From contig JAPDNP010000002.1 of assembly GCA_025989215.1 (NCBI GenBank), forward strand, positions 310,001-374,000: 64,000 nucleotides of DNA. The letters run 5' to 3'. This document shows, piece by piece, positions 1 to 11,281 of this stretch. The DNA comes from Neisseriaceae bacterium JH1-16 (GTDB lineage Bacteria > Pseudomonadota > Gammaproteobacteria > Burkholderiales > Chromobacteriaceae). The notes under the pieces were generated by a model. The model had not been told where the DNA came from. It saw only the letters and a program-made list of their open reading frames with translations, and searched no databases. Position 1 is the first letter of the stretch, and every line of letters starts with the position of its first letter. The translations under genes and the position numbers were made by a program.

Positions 1-51
1 GGTCTACCGAAGGACAACGCCCCTGCCTCTGCTGCCGTACCGCAATAAATA

Positions 52-89
52 GACACGGCGACGTGCCCAAGCGGGTCCGTCGCCGTGTC
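52..89 (-). terminator. Terminator downstream of uvrB
   Basis: A 12-bp perfect inverted repeat (arms 52-63 and 78-89, 14-nt loop) lies 42 nt past the uvrB stop. On the minus strand it is followed by TATTTATT, a weak T-rich tail. Bases 1-51 show nothing recognisable. Confidence 0.6.
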
Positions 90-131
90 GTCATTCGAAA
101 GCCGGGGTCGAAACTTGGCCGCCCCCCCGGT

Positions 132-2144
<2,013 letters not shown>

Positions 2145-2408
2145 GGCGGACGGTCTCGAAAGCGTTGCCGGACTGGGCCGACAGAAGGTCGACCGGCCCC
2201 GTCTGAAGCGACAAATGGCAAGGTTTGGCTCATTTTACGCGAGCCTGTCGCGCCAAGCGACGCCGAGGGCGCTTTTCGTCAACCACGGCACTAATTCCTT
2301 GTTTACAATGCGGTACGAATCAACCATAAGAGCGAGAGAGGACCATCGTTTTTGCGTGTTTTCGCAACGGTCCTGCTCGCTCAAATCTGTTTAACGGAGA
2401 GTGACCCT

Positions 2409-3287
2409 ATGCTCAGACTCGCAGCCCGTTGGCTGGTGTCCGCGGCATTGTGCGGCGCGGCCACCATGGTGGCCCCATATGCGCTCGCGCAACCGGTGCA
2501 AGTCGCCAGCCAAGTGCTGGCCGAAACCGCCCCGCGCCTGAGTTCCAGCTCAGTGCTGGTGATCAACGGCGCCAATGGCGAGCCGCTGTACCAGAAGAAC
2601 ATCAATCAACGCATGCCGATCGCCTCGATCAGCAAGCTGATGACCGCGATGGTGATCCTCGACTCCGGCGTGTCGATGGACGAGCCGATCACGGTCAGCG
2701 ACGCCGAGATCGATCGACTGAAGAACACCCACTCGCGCCTGGCGATCGGCACCACGCTGACCCGTCGCGAGTTGCTGCTGCTGGCGCTGATGTCGTCGGA
2801 AAACCGCGCCGCGCACGCGCTGGCCCGCTCCTACCCGGCCGGCCTGCAGGCTTTCATCGCCAAGATGAACCAGAAGGCCGCCAGCCTCGGCATGCGCAAC
2901 ACGGTGTTCTATGATCCGACCGGGCTCGACATGCGCAACACCTCGACCGCCGCCGACCTGGCATTGATGGTGAAGGCCGCCTACCAGTACCCGCTGATCC
3001 GCCAGGACACCACCACCATCGAGCACGAGGCCACCATCGTCAACGGCCGTCAGCTGCACTACAAGAACAGCAACGCGCTGGTGCGCCAGGGCGAGTGGGA
3101 CATCGGCCTGCAAAAAACCGGCTACATCCAGGAAGCCGGCCGCTGCATGGTGATGTACGCCAACGTCGGCACCAAGCCGCTGATCATCGTTCTACTGGCC
3201 GCCGGGGGCAGCGCGGCCCGCGTCAACGACGCCAAGTCGCTGAAGAACTGGCTTGAGGCACATCCGTCGTACTGGCTGGCCGGCTGA
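2409..3287 (+). CDS. pbpG: D-alanyl-D-alanine endopeptidase PbpG (PBP7-like)
   Basis: Periplasmic low-molecular-weight penicillin-binding protein that cleaves D-Ala-meso-DAP cross-links in peptidoglycan. From the chosen ATG the protein is 292 residues. It has a signal peptide ending near ALA-QP (residue 27), the catalytic SxxK as SISK (73-76), SxN as SEN (130-132) and KTG near residue 235. The frame opens upstream at 2352, but ATG 2409 is preferred because a GGAGAG ribosome site precedes it and a typical signal peptide follows. A strong terminator follows the gene, so it is probably monocistronic. Confidence 0.93.
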   Translation: MLRLAARWLVSAALCGAATMVAPYALAQPVQVASQVLAETAPRLSSSSVLVINGANGEPLYQKNINQRMPIASISKLMTAMVILDSGVSMDEPITVSDAEIDRLKNTHSRLAIGTTLTRRELLLLALMSSENRAAHALARSYPAGLQAFIAKMNQKAASLGMRNTVFYDPTGLDMRNTSTAADLALMVKAAYQYPLIRQDTTTIEHEATIVNGRQLHYKNSNALVRQGEWDIGLQKTGYIQEAGRCMVMYANVGTKPLIIVLLAAGGSAARVNDAKSLKNWLEAHPSYWLAG

Positions 3288-3312
3288 GTCTTTCGGCCAA
3301 GCTCGAACCGCA

Positions 3313-3338
3313 CGCCGCCCCACTGGGGCGGCGTTTTT
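3313..3338 (+). terminator. Rho-independent terminator of pbpG
   Basis: Nine-bp GC stem CGCCGCCCC / GGGGCGGCG with a 3-nt loop (ACT) followed by TTTTTGTT, 25 nt after the pbpG stop. One TTCGGCCAA word (3292-3300) lies between stop codon and stem. Confidence 0.92.
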
Positions 3339-3600
3339 GTTGAGGCAACGCCTGGCATGAGGCCATTCTCGATATGGAACAACGCTGGCATAATCCTACG
3401 CCGACCGATGGCCGGTCGGGCCGATGTCAGCGTTCTTTCGCGCCGCCGGCAGGACCCGCCATGAAGGAAGGTCCGTCATTGGCCTGCAATCGGCCATGCA
3501 GACGTCAAAAAACACCAACAAAAACGCTTATATCCGACCACGTCAGCACTATTCATTTGCATAAAAATGCTGACCTGTCCCGTTCTTTTCCGGCTCACCG

Positions 3601-5316
3601 ATGAATAGCAAGACACTCACCCTACCCGCCGCATCCACCACCGCCGAGCCCACCTCGCTACTGGCACTCGCGCTCGTACTGGTGGTCGCCATGCTGGTGT
3701 ACGCCCTGCCCGGCACGCTGGGCCACAGCCCCTGGAAGCAGGACGAGGCCTACAGTTTCGGCATCATCCAGCACATGCTCGAATCCGGCCAATTGCTGAT
3801 ACCGACCAACGCCGGCCAGCCGTTCATGGAGAAGCCGCCGCTCTACTACTGGACCGCGACGGCGTTCGCCGCGCTGCTCAAGCACTGGCTGCCGCTTTAC
3901 GATGCGGCACGGCTCGCCAGCGCCTTCTACGTCGGCATAGCGGGCATCTTCGTCGCGCTGTTCGCCCAGACCTCGTTCCGGGCGCGCAGCGTGCTCAGCT
4001 GGCGGGTGCTGATCACCGTGGCGCTGTACGCCGGCACCATCGGCATGGTGAAACACTCGCACGACCTGTTCACCGACATGTCGCTATGCGCCGGCACCGC
4101 CATCGCGCTCTACGGCCTGCAGCGTCTCACTGGCGCCGCGGCAACCTGGCGCGATGCGCTGTGGCTGGGGCTTGGCGTCGGCATCGCGGCGCTGTCCAAG
4201 GGGGTGTTCATCCCCGGGGTGTTCGCCGCCACCAGCCTGCTGCTACCGCTGTTCGTGCGCACCTGCCGTACCCACGCCTACCGCAACCGGCTGCTACAGG
4301 CAGCCTTGATCGCTATTCCGATGGAGGTCAGCTGGCCGATCGCGCTGTACCTGCATTCGCACGAACTGTTCAACGTCTGGTTCTGGCAGAACAACGTCGG
4401 CCGCTTCGTCGGTTTCTCGGTGCCGCAGCTGGGGGCCGGAGCCAACCATACCCGGGTGATCGAGGCCTTCCTGTTCTTCGCCTTCCCGGCTGGCCTGCTG
4501 GCACTGTCCTATCTGCTGCGCGGCGGCTGGCGCCGGCTCGATCGTGCCGAAATCGCGCTGCCGCTGCTGTTCGTCGCCATCGGCCTGGCGGTGCTGCAGG
4601 CCTCCGCCACCTCGCGTCACCTCTACCTGCTGCCGTTCACCGCCCCGCTGGCGGTACTGGGCGCACGCGGCCTGATGCTGCTGCCGCGCCGCTTCCTGCG
4701 CGGCGTGAACCGCGTCCTACCCTGGCTGTTCGGCACGCTAGCGCTGGCGGTGTGGCTGGTCTACCTCGCCTCGCTGTCCCAGGAAACGATGCAGACCTGG
4801 CTGCAGCCGCTGTCGCGCTGGCTGCCGCTCGACTACACCATGCCGATCAAGCCGGTGCCGGTGCTGTTCGCGCTGGTGCTGACGGTAGTGTGGCTGTTGC
4901 GGACGCGCTGGATCTCGATCAACACCCGGGTGGCGACGGCGCAGCAGTGGCTGTTCGGCATCGTGCTGATCTGGAGCCTGCCGTTCACGCTGCTGTTGCC
5001 GTGGATGGACCAGGCCAAGGGCTACGGCGCGGTGTACGCGCAGATGGAGTCGGCGATGCGCCACGACTGGCAGACCGGCGACTGTCTGTCCTCGCTGGAG
5101 CTGGGCGAGTCGGAGGCACCGCTGCTCTACTACTTCACCGGCATCCTGCACCAGCCGGTGGCGACGGCGCAGCAGGCGCGCGAATGCCGCTGGCTGTTGC
5201 TGGAATCGAAGGGACAACCGGCCAAGGCCCCGGCAGGCTGGACCCAGGTCTGGCAAGGTGGCCGCGATGGTGACCGCAGCGAGTTCCTGCAGCTGTTCTC
5301 CCGTCAGGACGAGTGA
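3601..5316 (+). CDS. ArnT-like / PMT-family glycosyltransferase
   Basis: Polytopic inner-membrane glycosyltransferase (GT83/PMT superfamily) that would move a sugar from a polyprenyl-phosphate carrier to an envelope acceptor such as lipid A. Of 571 residues, the first third holds the diagnostic extracytoplasmic loop with the Asp-Glu pair in WKQDEAYSFG and, further on, FMEKPPLYYWTA, the ArnT-type signature. Many hydrophobic helices and a soluble C-terminal domain follow. No arn pathway genes lie nearby, so L-Ara4N as donor is not supported by context and the substrate is open. The ATG at 3601 has only a weak ribosome site. The 260 bases before it hold no other gene. Confidence 0.82.
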   Translation: MNSKTLTLPAASTTAEPTSLLALALVLVVAMLVYALPGTLGHSPWKQDEAYSFGIIQHMLESGQLLIPTNAGQPFMEKPPLYYWTATAFAALLKHWLPLYDAARLASAFYVGIAGIFVALFAQTSFRARSVLSWRVLITVALYAGTIGMVKHSHDLFTDMSLCAGTAIALYGLQRLTGAAATWRDALWLGLGVGIAALSKGVFIPGVFAATSLLLPLFVRTCRTHAYRNRLLQAALIAIPMEVSWPIALYLHSHELFNVWFWQNNVGRFVGFSVPQLGAGANHTRVIEAFLFFAFPAGLLALSYLLRGGWRRLDRAEIALPLLFVAIGLAVLQASATSRHLYLLPFTAPLAVLGARGLMLLPRRFLRGVNRVLPWLFGTLALAVWLVYLASLSQETMQTWLQPLSRWLPLDYTMPIKPVPVLFALVLTVVWLLRTRWISINTRVATAQQWLFGIVLIWSLPFTLLLPWMDQAKGYGAVYAQMESAMRHDWQTGDCLSSLELGESEAPLLYYFTGILHQPVATAQQARECRWLLLESKGQPAKAPAGWTQVWQGGRDGDRSEFLQLFSRQDE

Positions 5317-5328
5317 GCTCATGCCCTT

Positions 5329-5365
5329 GCCGGCCGGCAGAGCATCCAAGCGAGGGCCGGCCGGC
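5329..5365. terminator. Possible bidirectional hairpin between convergent genes
   Basis: Two copies of GCCGGCCGGC (5329-5338, 5356-5365) can pair across a 17-nt loop between the glycosyltransferase and the convergent LysR gene. There is no T tract, so a terminator role is only inferred from the position. Confidence 0.35.
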
Positions 5366-5379
5366 CCGTTCGGCCCCGC

Positions 5380-6300
5380 TTACAGGCCGGCCTCCCAGTA
5401 CGGCACCGTGCCGTAGCAGTCGAACAAATAGTCGACGAACACCCCGATGCGCGGCAGCGCGGCGCGCTGCGGGTAAAGCGCGTACACGTCCTGCGCCGGC
5501 AACCGGTACTGCGGCAGCACCGTCACCACCCGGCCGGCGCGCAGCGCATTGCCGATGTCCCACACCGACTTGACCGCGATGCCGCCGCCGGCGGCGCAGG
5601 CCTCGCCGACCGCCTCGCCGTGGTCGCACACCAAGCGGCCGCTGACCCGCACCGTCTCCGGCCCATTCGGGCCGTCCAACACCCAGTTCTGGTAGCGGGT
5701 GCCCGGTTCGGCCAACAGCAGGCAATCGTGATGGGCCAGATCGGCCGCACGCTGCGGCACGCCGCGCCGCGCCAGATAGTCGGGGGCGGCGCACAGTACC
5801 CGGCGGTTGTCGGCGAGCTTGCGCGCCACCCAGTCGCTGTCCTGCGGCCGACCGATGCGGATCGCCAGGTCCATCCGCTCTGCGACCAAGTCGACCACGT
5901 TATCGGTCAGTTGCAGGTGCACCGACAGCTCGGGATAGCGCGCCAAGAACCCGGGCAGGAACGGCGCGATGTGCTGGCGGCCGAACGAGGCCGAGGCGGT
6001 GACGCGCAGCACCCCGGCCGGCTCGGCGCGGCTGGCGCGCAGCCGCTCCTCGGTATCGGCCAACAGTGCCAGCGCCTCGCGGCCGCGCAGATAGTAGAGC
6101 TCGCCCTCGGCGGTCAGCGACAGCCGCCGGGTGGTGCGCGTCACCAATCGCACGCCGAGCCGCGTCTCAAGCCGGATCAGCCGCTTGCTGACCAAGGCGC
6201 CGGACAGGCCCAGCCGCGTGCCGGCAGCCACCAGGCTGCCCGCCTCGACGATCGCGCAGAACAACGCGAGCTCGCTGACCTCGTCCATCATTCTCACCAT
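5380..6300 (-). CDS. LysR-family transcriptional regulator
   Basis: 306-residue LysR-type regulator: winged HTH at residues about 8-65 (SELALFCAIVEAGSLVAAGT... LVSKRLIRLETRLGVRL) followed by a periplasmic-binding-like effector domain starting near LRVTASASFGRQHIAP. It belongs to the large CrgA/DsdC-like subgroup common beside oxidoreductases. It is divergent from the MDR oxidoreductase at 6391 with about 90 bp between starts, the classic arrangement for a LysR protein that controls its neighbour and itself. The effector is unknown. Either of two Met codons (6300 or 6291) may start it. Confidence 0.93.
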   Translation of the reverse strand: MVRMMDEVSELALFCAIVEAGSLVAAGTRLGLSGALVSKRLIRLETRLGVRLVTRTTRRLSLTAEGELYYLRGREALALLADTEERLRASRAEPAGVLRVTASASFGRQHIAPFLPGFLARYPELSVHLQLTDNVVDLVAERMDLAIRIGRPQDSDWVARKLADNRRVLCAAPDYLARRGVPQRAADLAHHDCLLLAEPGTRYQNWVLDGPNGPETVRVSGRLVCDHGEAVGEACAAGGGIAVKSVWDIGNALRAGRVVTVLPQYRLPAQDVYALYPQRAALPRIGVFVDYLFDCYGTVPYWEAGL

Positions 6301-6390
6301 TTCGTTGTGAATCTATCACTGGATTATGGCTTTTTCCGATTATAAAGTCGTCTCACAATGGCACCATTCTTCACTGTTTGGAGACCCGAC

Positions 6391-7404
6391 ATGAAAGCCG
6401 TCGCCCTGACCCGTTACCTGCCGATCGACCACCCGGAAGCGCTGCTCGACGTCGAGCTGCCCGCCCCCGCCATCGGCGAGCACGACCTCTTGGTGCGCAT
6501 CGCCGCCGTGTCGGTGAATCCGGTCGACACCAAGGTGCGCGCGCCGAAGGACAAGGTCGAGGCCAGCCCGCGCGTGCTCGGCTGGGATGCCGCCGGCACC
6601 GTCGAGGCGCTCGGCGCCGCCGTCACCGGCTTCGCCGTCGGCGATGCGGTCTACTACGCCGGCGACATCACCCGCCCGGGCAGCAATGCCGAACTGCAGG
6701 CGATCGACGCCCGCATCGTCGCCAAGGCCCCGACCACGCTGCGCCCGGAACAGGCCGCCGCCCTGCCCTTGACCGCGCTGACCGCCTGGGAAGGCTTGTT
6801 CGACCGGCTCGGCATCGATCCGGACGGCGCCGACAAGGGCAAGTCACTGCTGATCATCGGTGGCGCCGGCGGGGTCGGCTCGCTGGTGATCCAGCTGGCC
6901 AAGCGCGCCGGCCTGACCGTGATCGCCACTGCCGGCCGCCCCGAGAGCGCCGCCTGGTGCCGCGAGCTCGGCGCCGACATCGTCGTCGGCCGCGCTCAGT
7001 CGCTGGTGGCAACATTGGCCGAACAGGGCATCGCAGCCGTCGACTACATCTACAACGCCGCCGACACCGACGGCTGGTGGGACGACATGGTCGCGCTGAT
7101 CCGCGCGCAGGGCCGCATCGTTAGCATCGTCGAGAACAAGGGGCCGCTCGACCAGAACGTGCTGAAGACCAAGAGCGCCGCCTTCGGCTGGGAGTTCATG
7201 TTCACCCGCGCGATGTACCGGACCGCCGACATGGCCGAACAGGGCCGCATCCTGGAACGCGTCGCCGCGCTGATCGATGCCGGCGAGCTGAAGCTGACCC
7301 TGGCCGAAGCGCTGAGTCCGATCTCGGCGGCAACCCTGATCGAGGCGCACCGCAAGCTGGAAAGCGGCACGATGATCGGCAAGCTGGTGGTACACGGCTG
7401 GTAA
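6391..7404 (+). CDS. Zinc-type alcohol dehydrogenase-like (MDR family) oxidoreductase
   Basis: 337-residue medium-chain dehydrogenase/reductase of the 'zinc-binding alcohol dehydrogenase family' subgroup, which reduces quinones or enones with NAD(P)H and usually lacks catalytic zinc. It has an N-terminal GroES-like domain with the signature SVNPVDTKVRAP, then the Rossmann motif IIGGAGGVGSLVIQLAKRA. ATG 6391 (MKAVALTRYL) is preferred over the upstream ATG at 6358 because GGAGA sits just ahead of it and the family starts MKAV. It is probably controlled by the divergent LysR gene. A TTGGCCGAA word at 7015 encodes L-A-E. Confidence 0.92.
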   Translation: MKAVALTRYLPIDHPEALLDVELPAPAIGEHDLLVRIAAVSVNPVDTKVRAPKDKVEASPRVLGWDAAGTVEALGAAVTGFAVGDAVYYAGDITRPGSNAELQAIDARIVAKAPTTLRPEQAAALPLTALTAWEGLFDRLGIDPDGADKGKSLLIIGGAGGVGSLVIQLAKRAGLTVIATAGRPESAAWCRELGADIVVGRAQSLVATLAEQGIAAVDYIYNAADTDGWWDDMVALIRAQGRIVSIVENKGPLDQNVLKTKSAAFGWEFMFTRAMYRTADMAEQGRILERVAALIDAGELKLTLAEALSPISAATLIEAHRKLESGTMIGKLVVHGW

Positions 7405-7611
7405 GATGACGGCATGATTCCGCCCGACCAACCCGGTCGCGCCGGGGTCTGTTCGACGACCATGCCGTCCCCTACCCGGGTGCGGCCAACGCTATTCCAG
7501 CGTCACTTACCGAGCTGTTCGCAGCCGTCCCGATCATGGGTGCTTGCCATCGGCAGTATCAGCGCAGCAAGCCGACAGCGCCTTGTGAGCGACGCCAGGG
7601 GGAAAAACACG

Positions 7612-8250
7612 ATGACGATAACGAGCTGGTTGCTCTACTGCGCGGTGGCGCTGGCCACCGCCTTCACCCCGGGGCCGGCGGTACTGCTGGCGATCTCCAA
7701 CGCGCTGACGGTGGGCGCGCGCCGCGCGCTGTGCTGCTCCAGCGGCAATGCCTTCGGCGTGTGCGTGGTGTCCGCCGCCACCATGGCCGGGCTCGGCCTG
7801 CTGCTGAAAAGCTCGGCGACGCTGTTCCTGCTGCTGAAGACCGCCGGCGCGCTGTACCTGATCTACCTGGGGGTGCGCCAGTGGAAGAACCGCACCAACC
7901 TGTTCGCCCAGCTCGACGCCACCGCCCGCCCGGCGGCGCAGACATCGTCCCAGCTGTTCCTGCGCGGCGCGCTGGTGTCGATCACCAACCCCAAGTGCAT
8001 CCTGTTCTTCACCGCGCTGTTCCCGCAGTTCATGCATGCCGAGCAGCCGGTGCTGCCGCAGTTCCTGGTGCTGACCGCCACCTTCGCCGTTTGCACGCTG
8101 TCGTCGCACCTGGCCTATGTGCTGCTGGCGGCGCGATTGAAGGGCTGGTTCCGCACCGACCGGCGTGCCCGGCTGTTCAACCGCGCCTGCGGCGCCGCGC
8201 TGGTGGCGATGGGCGTAGGCGTGCTACGGCTGCGCCAGCAGACGAGCTGA
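7612..8250 (+). CDS. LysE/RhtB-family amino acid exporter
   Basis: 212-residue inner-membrane exporter, about six helices, with the family signature FTPGPAVLLAISNAL near the N-terminus and TNPKCILFFTALFPQF in the middle. RhtB-type proteins export amino acids or homoserine lactones; the substrate is not predictable here. Start ATG 7612 follows AGGGGGA at good spacing; upstream in-frame sequence lacks homology. It ends 24 bp before a paired-repeat terminator shared with the convergent fbpC gene. Confidence 0.9.
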   Translation: MTITSWLLYCAVALATAFTPGPAVLLAISNALTVGARRALCCSSGNAFGVCVVSAATMAGLGLLLKSSATLFLLLKTAGALYLIYLGVRQWKNRTNLFAQLDATARPAAQTSSQLFLRGALVSITNPKCILFFTALFPQFMHAEQPVLPQFLVLTATFAVCTLSSHLAYVLLAARLKGWFRTDRRARLFNRACGAALVAMGVGVLRLRQQTS

Positions 8251-8273
8251 TCGCCCCTTTCATGGCAATAAAG

Positions 8274-8306
8274 GTTGGCCGAACAGACTGTTCGGCCAAT
8301 CTTTTT
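8274..8306. terminator. Terminator built from an inverted pair of TTGGCCGAA words
   Basis: GTTGGCCGAAC and GTTCGGCCAA form a hairpin (8275-8283 with 8291-8299, 7-nt loop) followed by CTTTTT on the plus strand and by TTTATTG on the minus strand. It lies between the convergent exporter and fbpC and can stop both transcripts. Paired uptake sequences serve as terminators in the same way in Neisseria. Confidence 0.88.
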
Positions 8307-8383
8307 CATTTCCGGGCCATGTCCGCCGGGCGTCTCCGGCTCGCTATCCACGGATACCAAGCCACACGGCAGGGCTGGTTCCC

Positions 8384-9412
8384 TTAGCGCCCAAACGCGA
8401 TCAAGTGATCCAGCTCCAGCCGGATGCCGATCGCCTCGCCGATCGCGTGGTCGTGGTGACTCGGCACCTGCGCCAGCACCTTCTGCCCGGAAGGCAGCGC
8501 CAGCGTGTAGTGGAACACCGTGCCGCGGAAGTCGCGCGCCAGCACGGTGGCGGTCAGCGGGCTAGCATCGTCGTGCACCACGTCGTCCGGGCGCAGCAGC
8601 ACATCGACCGCGTCGCCGGCCGCCAGCTCGTCCGGCAGCTGGCCGCTGAACTCGCCCAACTCGAAACTCAGACTGGCCGGCCCGCTCACCATGCCCGGCA
8701 CCAGCACGCCCTGGCCGATGAAGTCGGCCACCGCACGGTCGGCCGGCTGGTGGTAGAGCCGGTACGGCGTGTCCCACTGGCGCAAGCGGCCCTGCTGCAT
8801 CACCCCGACCTTGTCGGCCATCGCGAACGCCTCGTGCTGGTCGTGGGTGACCAGGATGGCACTCATGCCCTCGCGCTTCAGGATGTCGCGCACCTCGCGC
8901 GACAGCCGCTCGCGCAGGTCGACATCCAGGTTGGAGAACGGCTCGTCGAGCAGGATCAGCCGCGGCTTCGGCGCCAGCGCGCGGGCCAGCGCGACGCGCT
9001 GTTGCTGGCCGCCGGACAGCTCGTGCGGGTATTTACTACCCGAGTCGGCCAAGCCCACCAGCTCCAGCAATTCCGCTACCCGCGCGGTGCGCTCGCGCCG
9101 TGCCCAACCCTTCAGGCCGAAGCCGACGTTGGCCGAAACGGTCAGGTGCGGAAACAGCGCGTAGTCCTGGAACACCATGCCAATCGGCCGCTGGTGCGCC
9201 GGCACCTTGGCCAGCGCCTGGCCGGCCAGACGGATGTCGCCGCTTTGCAGCGGCTCGAAGCCGGCGATGCAGCGCAGCACCGTGGTCTTGCCGCAACCTG
9301 AGCTGCCGAGCAGGCAGCCAATCTCGCCGTCGGCAAGCGCGAAGCTCATCGCGTCGACCACCGGGGCCGCGCCGTAGGACTGGGTAACGTTATCGAATTC
9401 GAGCAACATCAT
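8384..9412 (-). CDS. fbpC: Ferric iron ABC transporter, ATP-binding protein (FbpC-like)
   Basis: 342-residue ATPase of the FbpABC/SfuABC ferric-ion importer. It has Walker A GSSGCGKTT, Q-loop MVFQDYALFPHLTV, signature [15 protein letters not shown], Walker B LILLDEPFSNLD, and a C-terminal TOBE-like regulatory domain (about 240-342). Start ATG 9412 overlaps the TGA of fbpB by 4 nt (ATGA), which implies translational coupling. An open frame continues upstream through fbpB, but that part is antiparallel-phase shadow. It shares its terminator with the convergent exporter gene. Confidence 0.93.
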   Translation of the reverse strand: MMLLEFDNVTQSYGAAPVVDAMSFALADGEIGCLLGSSGCGKTTVLRCIAGFEPLQSGDIRLAGQALAKVPAHQRPIGMVFQDYALFPHLTVSANVGFGLKGWARRERTARVAELLELVGLADSGSKYPHELSGGQQQRVALARALAPKPRLILLDEPFSNLDVDLRERLSREVRDILKREGMSAILVTHDQHEAFAMADKVGVMQQGRLRQWDTPYRLYHQPADRAVADFIGQGVLVPGMVSGPASLSFELGEFSGQLPDELAAGDAVDVLLRPDDVVHDDASPLTATVLARDFRGTVFHYTLALPSGQKVLAQVPSHHDHAIGEAIGIRLELDHLIAFGR

Positions 9413-11004
9413 GACGCCGATTCCTTCTGGCGGGACAGCACGATCACCGGCAACAGGCCGGCAATCACCAGGGCAAGCGCCGGCAGCGCTGCGCGCTCCC
9501 ACTCGCCCTCGGAGGTAAAGTTGAAAATGCGCACCGCCAGCGTGTCCCAGCCGAACGGCCGGGTCATCAGCGTGATCGGCATTTCCTTCATCACGTCGAC
9601 GAACACCATCAGCACCGCGGTGAATAGGCCGCCGGACAGCAGCGGCAGGTGCAGCCGCGCCAATAGGCCAAAGCCGGAATAACCGAGATTGCGCGCCGCC
9701 TCTTCCTGGCTGCGGGTGATGCGGTGCATCGCCGCATCCACCGCCGAATGGCCGACCGCGAGGAAGCGCGCGGTGTAGGCGAGCAGCATCACCAACAGCG
9801 TCCCCTTCAGGATGGCGCCGGTGCCTTCCGGCCAGGCGAAGCTCGCCAGCAGCCAGTTGTCGAGCCAGGCGATCGGCACGAACACCCCGACCGCCAGCAC
9901 CGTGCCCGGCACCGCATAGCCGAGCGTGGCGAGGCGCGCGATCAGCGCGCTCTTCGCATCGCGGCGCTGCGCATAGGACAACAGCAGCGCCACCAGCGTC
10001 ACCACCACGGCGGCGATCAGCGCCAGCCACAGCGAGCGGCCGACATAGCCGATGAAGTCCGCATCGAACTCGGTATCGAATACCGACCAGGCCCACCAGC
10101 CAAGCTGCGCCACCGGCAGCGCGAAGGCGAACAGCAGCACCAGCGCGGCGAAGCCGCTGGCCACCCAGGCCGACACGCCACTCAGGCGTAGCCGCGGCTG
10201 CGGCGCCGCCTTGCCCGCCTGGGTGTAGGCGCGCCGGCCGCGCGAGCGCTGTTCCAGCACCACCAGCACGAACACCAACAGCACCAGCAACGACGCCAGC
10301 TGCATCGCGGTCGGCAGCGAGAACAGCGCGAACCAGGCCTTGTAGATGGCGGTGGTGAAGGTGTCGAAATTGAAGATCGCCACCGTGCCGAAATCGGCTA
10401 ACGTTTCCATCAGCGCGAGGGTCAGCCCACCGGCGATCCACGGCCGCGCCATCGGCAGCGCCACGTGCCAGAAGCCGGCCAGTGGCGACAGGCCGAGCGA
10501 CTGACCGACCTCCAGTGCGCGCCGGCCCATCGTGGCGAAGGCGTTGCGCGCCAGCAGATACACATAGGGGTAGAAGGCCAGCACCAGCACCGCGATCACC
10601 CCGCCGGTGGAACGGATAGCCGGCACCCAGCTCGAATCGCCGGTGGTGTCGCGCAGCCAGCTCTGGATCGGGCCAGTGAAGTCGAACAGGCCCAGCTGCG
10701 AGAACGCCATCACGTAGGCCGGCAGCGCCAGGGGCAGCATCAGCGCCCAGTTGAATATGCGCCGGCCGGGAAACTCGTACACCGCCACCAACCAGGCCAG
10801 CGGCACGCCGAGCAGCAGCACGCCGAGGCCGACGCCGCCGAGCAGCCAGGCGGTATTGGCGAGCAGTTCCGGCAGCTGGAACTCGAGCAGATGCGACCAC
10901 AGCTCGGCATCGGGCCGGGTGATCGAGGCAAGGATCAGCAATAGCGGGATCAGCGTGATCAGGCTGATCGACAGCGCCACCATACGCCAGCGTGGCAGGA
11001 CCAT
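9409..11004 (-). CDS. fbpB: Ferric iron ABC transporter, permease (FbpB-like)
   Basis: 531-residue inner-membrane permease built of two homologous six-helix halves, as in FbpB/SfuB. Each half carries an EAA-type loop (for example RALEVGQSLGLSPLAGFWHV and QEEAARNLGYSGFGLLARLH). ATG 11004 is chosen because AGGAGA lies 5 nt upstream; the open frame runs further back, but that extension has no membrane-protein character. Unlike most fbp operons, fbpA is not directly upstream: a plus-strand PEBP-like gene and the fbpA terminator intervene. Confidence 0.93.
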   Translation of the reverse strand: MVLPRWRMVALSISLITLIPLLLILASITRPDAELWSHLLEFQLPELLANTAWLLGGVGLGVLLLGVPLAWLVAVYEFPGRRIFNWALMLPLALPAYVMAFSQLGLFDFTGPIQSWLRDTTGDSSWVPAIRSTGGVIAVLVLAFYPYVYLLARNAFATMGRRALEVGQSLGLSPLAGFWHVALPMARPWIAGGLTLALMETLADFGTVAIFNFDTFTTAIYKAWFALFSLPTAMQLASLLVLLVFVLVVLEQRSRGRRAYTQAGKAAPQPRLRLSGVSAWVASGFAALVLLFAFALPVAQLGWWAWSVFDTEFDADFIGYVGRSLWLALIAAVVVTLVALLLSYAQRRDAKSALIARLATLGYAVPGTVLAVGVFVPIAWLDNWLLASFAWPEGTGAILKGTLLVMLLAYTARFLAVGHSAVDAAMHRITRSQEEAARNLGYSGFGLLARLHLPLLSGGLFTAVLMVFVDVMKEMPITLMTRPFGWDTLAVRIFNFTSEGEWERAALPALALVIAGLLPVIVLSRQKESAS

Positions 11005-11281
11005 GTGTCTCCTAATGGGAAGAATTCTCAGGCCGACGATTATCCCGGCCAGCGCCGCCGAGCGCAAACGCAAATGCGACACATTCGTTGACACGTACTG
11101 AAAAATTTCCCGGCAAAAGAACCGCCACGCCCGGATGGCGAGCGCCAGGCACGTCGCTTGATGCCTTACTCGGCTCGGGTCAACGCGAATCGCGCACTGC
11201 CACGCAAACGCATGCCTTGGAAGGCATTCAGCGTGGGCGGCTATCGCCCATACTGCAAAGAGCCCCACCCCGGAGTCCGCC

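Noticed and set aside
2290-2408. Sigma-70 promoter for pbpG
   Set aside because: TTGTTT and TACGAAT-like hexamers can be picked out but spacing and fit are poor.
9413-10900. Long upstream extension of the fbpC frame (838 codons in all)
   Set aside because: The extension is antisense-phase reading of fbpB; the real fbpC start is the ATGA overlap at 9412.
11005-11281. Possible Fur box upstream of fbpB
   Set aside because: Only isolated ATAAT-like bases are present; no 19-bp match I would defend.
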